From Caulobacter flavus (lineage in GTDB: Bacteria; Pseudomonadota; Alphaproteobacteria; Caulobacterales; Caulobacteraceae), in NCBI RefSeq assembly GCF_003722335.1, contig NZ_CP026100.1:5182001-5246000 (forward strand): DNA of 64,000 nt, in the 5' to 3' direction. Position 1 is the first letter of the stretch. Each line of letters opens with the position of its first letter. The notes under the pieces are model-generated. The model had not been told where the DNA came from, did no database searches, and saw nothing but the letters and a program-made list of their open reading frames with translations. Of the stretch, positions 60,774-64,000 are shown in pieces. The position numbers were made by a program, and so were the translations under genes.

Positions 60774-61733
60774 TCAGGCCGCCACGGGGCTGGCCAGCGG
60801 CTCGCCGTGGAAGTAGCGGCGCAGGTTCTCCACGGTCAGGTTGACCATGGCCGGAATGCTGTCGAGCGTCGCGCCCGCCGTGTGCGGGGTCAGCACCGTG
60901 TGCGGCACGTCGGCCCAGCGCGACGGAGGGGTCGGTTCGTGCTCGAACACGTCCAGGGCGGCCATGCCCAGGCGTCCGTCCTTGAGGGCGGCGACCAGGG
61001 CGTCCTCGTCGACCAGCGAGCCGCGCGAGACGTTGACCAGCAGGCCCTGCGGCCCCAGGGCGTCGATGACCCCGGCGTTGACCAGGTGGCGGTTGCTGGC
61101 GTCCGGCCGGGCGCAGACCACCAGGATGTCGCTGTCGCGGGCCAGCGACAGCAGGCTTTCGGCGCGCGGCCAGTTGGCCTCCTTGGGGCGCGGGCCCCAC
61201 CAGGCGACCTTGACGTCGAAGGCTTCGAGCCGGCGGGCCACGGCCTCGCCGATGTGGCCCAGGCCGATGATCCCCGCCTTGCGGCCGCGCAGGCCATGGC
61301 GCGCGCCCATCCGGTCCATCGAGGTCCAGCGGCCGGCCCGCACCCGGCGATCACCCTCGGCGATGCCGCGCCACGCCGAAAGCAGCAGGCCCAGGGCGTG
61401 GTCGGCCACGTCGCCGGCGTTAAGCCCCACCGAATGGGTCACCGCCAGGCCATGCCCCCGGCACCAGGGCACGTCGACGCCGTCATAGCCGGCGCTGACG
61501 CAGGCGATCAGGCCAAGTCGCGGCATTTCCGACAGCAGGTCGCGCGGCAGCACCATCTCGCCGGCATGGACGATGGCCTGCACCTGCTTGCCCGGCCCCT
61601 CCAGGAAAGCCAGGCGATCGGGATAGTCCCACAGGCGATGGACCTCGTACGCGCCTTCGAGCAGCGGCTGCATCGGCAGCAGCATCTCGTGCGAGAGGAC
61701 GATGTGGGGCTTCACGACGGGGGTCTGCGGCAT
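60774..61733 (-). CDS. D-2-hydroxyacid dehydrogenase (glyoxylate/hydroxypyruvate reductase-like)
   Basis: 319 residues. GIIGLGHIGEAVARRLEAFDVKVAW near 154-178 is the NAD(P)-binding fold, VCARPDASNRHLVNAGVIDALGPQGLLVNVSRGSLVDEDALVAALKDG near 210-258 the catalytic domain with Arg, and PHTAGAT near 285-291 holds the catalytic His. It reduces glyoxylate, hydroxypyruvate or similar keto acids. Start chosen at 61733. Confidence 0.9.
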   Translation of the reverse strand: MPQTPVVKPHIVLSHEMLLPMQPLLEGAYEVHRLWDYPDRLAFLEGPGKQVQAIVHAGEMVLPRDLLSEMPRLGLIACVSAGYDGVDVPWCRGHGLAVTHSVGLNAGDVADHALGLLLSAWRGIAEGDRRVRAGRWTSMDRMGARHGLRGRKAGIIGLGHIGEAVARRLEAFDVKVAWWGPRPKEANWPRAESLLSLARDSDILVVCARPDASNRHLVNAGVIDALGPQGLLVNVSRGSLVDEDALVAALKDGRLGMAALDVFEHEPTPPSRWADVPHTVLTPHTAGATLDSIPAMVNLTVENLRRYFHGEPLASPVAA

Positions 61734-61989
61734 GCTGCTTCTCCAATCCCGGCGCGCGGCGGACTGCCTCCGCCGCCGATCCGCGGGACGATCGTTCTTG
61801 CTGGGGCCAAGCTACTCCTCTGGCGTCCGCGCGCCAGCACTAGAGCACGCGACGCACGAACATCTGAGGCGCCGCTCTCAACCCGCCATGGGCGCCGCGG
61901 GCTCCGCACCCGGCCAAGCTGTGAACACCTCGACGCGGAAGGGGTTTCACCATCTGGCGCCGAGAACGGCGCATTAGGGAGAAACTCTC

Positions 61990-62418
61990 ATGTTGAAGAA
62001 GATTTTCCTGGCGGGCGCCGCGCTCGCCATGGTCGCGTCCGGTGCGGCGATAGCCGGTCCGAAGGGCAAGGCCGCGACCACGGGCGCCTCGCCCAAGCAG
62101 CCGATCCCCTACACCCAGCTCGACGCCTACACCAAGGCCACGCCCAAGCAGCGGGCCGCCAAGGACTGGTCCGCCGGCGAGGCGGCGACCGGCGCCTCGA
62201 CCGACACCTCGGCGACCCTGCCGCCGGCTTCGACCACCGGCTCGATGTCTGGCGACGCGGCCGCCAGCACGGCGGTGAACCCGCCTTCGAACGATCCCCC
62301 GCCCGCGATGCCGGCCACCCCGCCGACCAACACGCCGCCAGACGACATGATGGCTCCCAACCCCGGCTCCAACCTGCCGGGCTCCGACCCCAACCTGCCG
62401 CCGAAGGAACCGAAGTAA
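61990..62418 (+). CDS. small exported protein, Thr/Pro/Ala-rich
   Basis: 142 residues, signal peptide MLKKIFLAGAALAMVASGAAIA, then a short conserved-looking stretch IPYTQLDAYTKATPKQRAAKDWS, then disordered Thr/Pro/Ser/Asn-rich sequence. GGGAGAAACTCTC is a weak ribosome site. Function unknown. A 256-base gap (61734-61989) upstream shows no gene, only promoter-like DNA. Confidence 0.65.
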   Translation: MLKKIFLAGAALAMVASGAAIAGPKGKAATTGASPKQPIPYTQLDAYTKATPKQRAAKDWSAGEAATGASTDTSATLPPASTTGSMSGDAAASTAVNPPSNDPPPAMPATPPTNTPPDDMMAPNPGSNLPGSDPNLPPKEPK

Positions 62419-62428
62419 GCGGACAAAG

Positions 62429-62466
62429 CAAAAGGGGCGGCCCCGATGGAGCCGCCCCTTCTTTTC
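62429..62466. terminator. bidirectional terminator between the exported-protein gene and ettA
   Basis: AAGGGGCGGC / GCCGCCCCTT, a 10-bp stem, is followed by CTTTTC on the plus strand and preceded by A-rich DNA on the other side. Confidence 0.8.
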
Positions 62467-62487
62467 GTCTTCGACCGAAGCTGGCCC

Positions 62488-64000
<1,513 letters not shown>

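Overview
The window is about 64 kb of very GC-rich DNA that reads as a chromosomal segment of an alphaproteobacterium, most likely Caulobacter or a close relative. The evidence is the gene content: TonB-receptor/PepSY pair, subclass B3 metallo-beta-lactamase, glucan glucosyltransferase OpgH, Coq4-type and DUF4169/DUF2171 proteins. The strong GC bias at third codon positions and the Caulobacter-like dispersed intergenic repeats agree. Most of the segment is housekeeping and metabolic. I see no prophage, insertion sequence, CRISPR array, rRNA or intact tRNA.

Layout. 1-1002: end-truncated leuA with a leucine-rich leader peptide. 1-13 kb: DedA/TVP38 membrane protein, ParA-like ATPase, FMN reductase, aspartate aminotransferase followed by a tRNA-His-like remnant and terminator, a GST/DUF6807/DUF4169 run, a LysR regulator, a VWA protein and a Coq4 protein. 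13-17 kb: UvrD/PcrA helicase coupled to a MOSC protein, then an A+T-rich orphan with a PD-(D/E)XK-like core. 17-30 kb: PepSY/TonB receptor, VOC, sugar acetyltransferase, a DUF3857-transglutaminase-TPR protein, LysR/MFS pair, Gfo/Idh oxidoreductase, CurA-type reductase and a CusF-like lipoprotein. 30-43 kb: opgH, MATE pump, SDR, deoxyribosyltransferase-like protein, CAP protein, ilvC, an AidA/PixA-type protein, an RcnB-like low-complexity protein and a CsgG-SH3 protein. 42-50 kb: thyA-folA, nitronate monooxygenase, SMP-30 lactonase, Old Yellow Enzyme, ABM monooxygenase and a J-domain protein. 50-62 kb: GH1 beta-glucosidase, then a tightly coupled seven-gene methionine/one-carbon operon. 62-64 kb: end-truncated ettA.

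How genes work together. The operon from 60239 down to 52299 encodes an ArsR-methyltransferase fusion, MetF, a B3 metallo-beta-lactamase, the homocysteine half of MetH, a D-Ala-D-Ala-ligase-like ATP-grasp enzyme, a DUF4259 protein and the folate/B12 half of MetH. Four of its six junctions are ATGA overlaps, and a near-perfect palindrome touches the first start codon. Separately, a shared palindrome (AAACG-N2-CGTTT and variants) precedes four detoxification or catabolic genes (CurA-like, SMP-30, OYE, ABM), which suggests one TetR-like regulon whose regulator lies outside the window. leuA and ilvC represent branched-chain amino acid synthesis, and leuA probably carries ribosome-mediated attenuation. 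Three dispersed repeat families fill most longer intergenic gaps.
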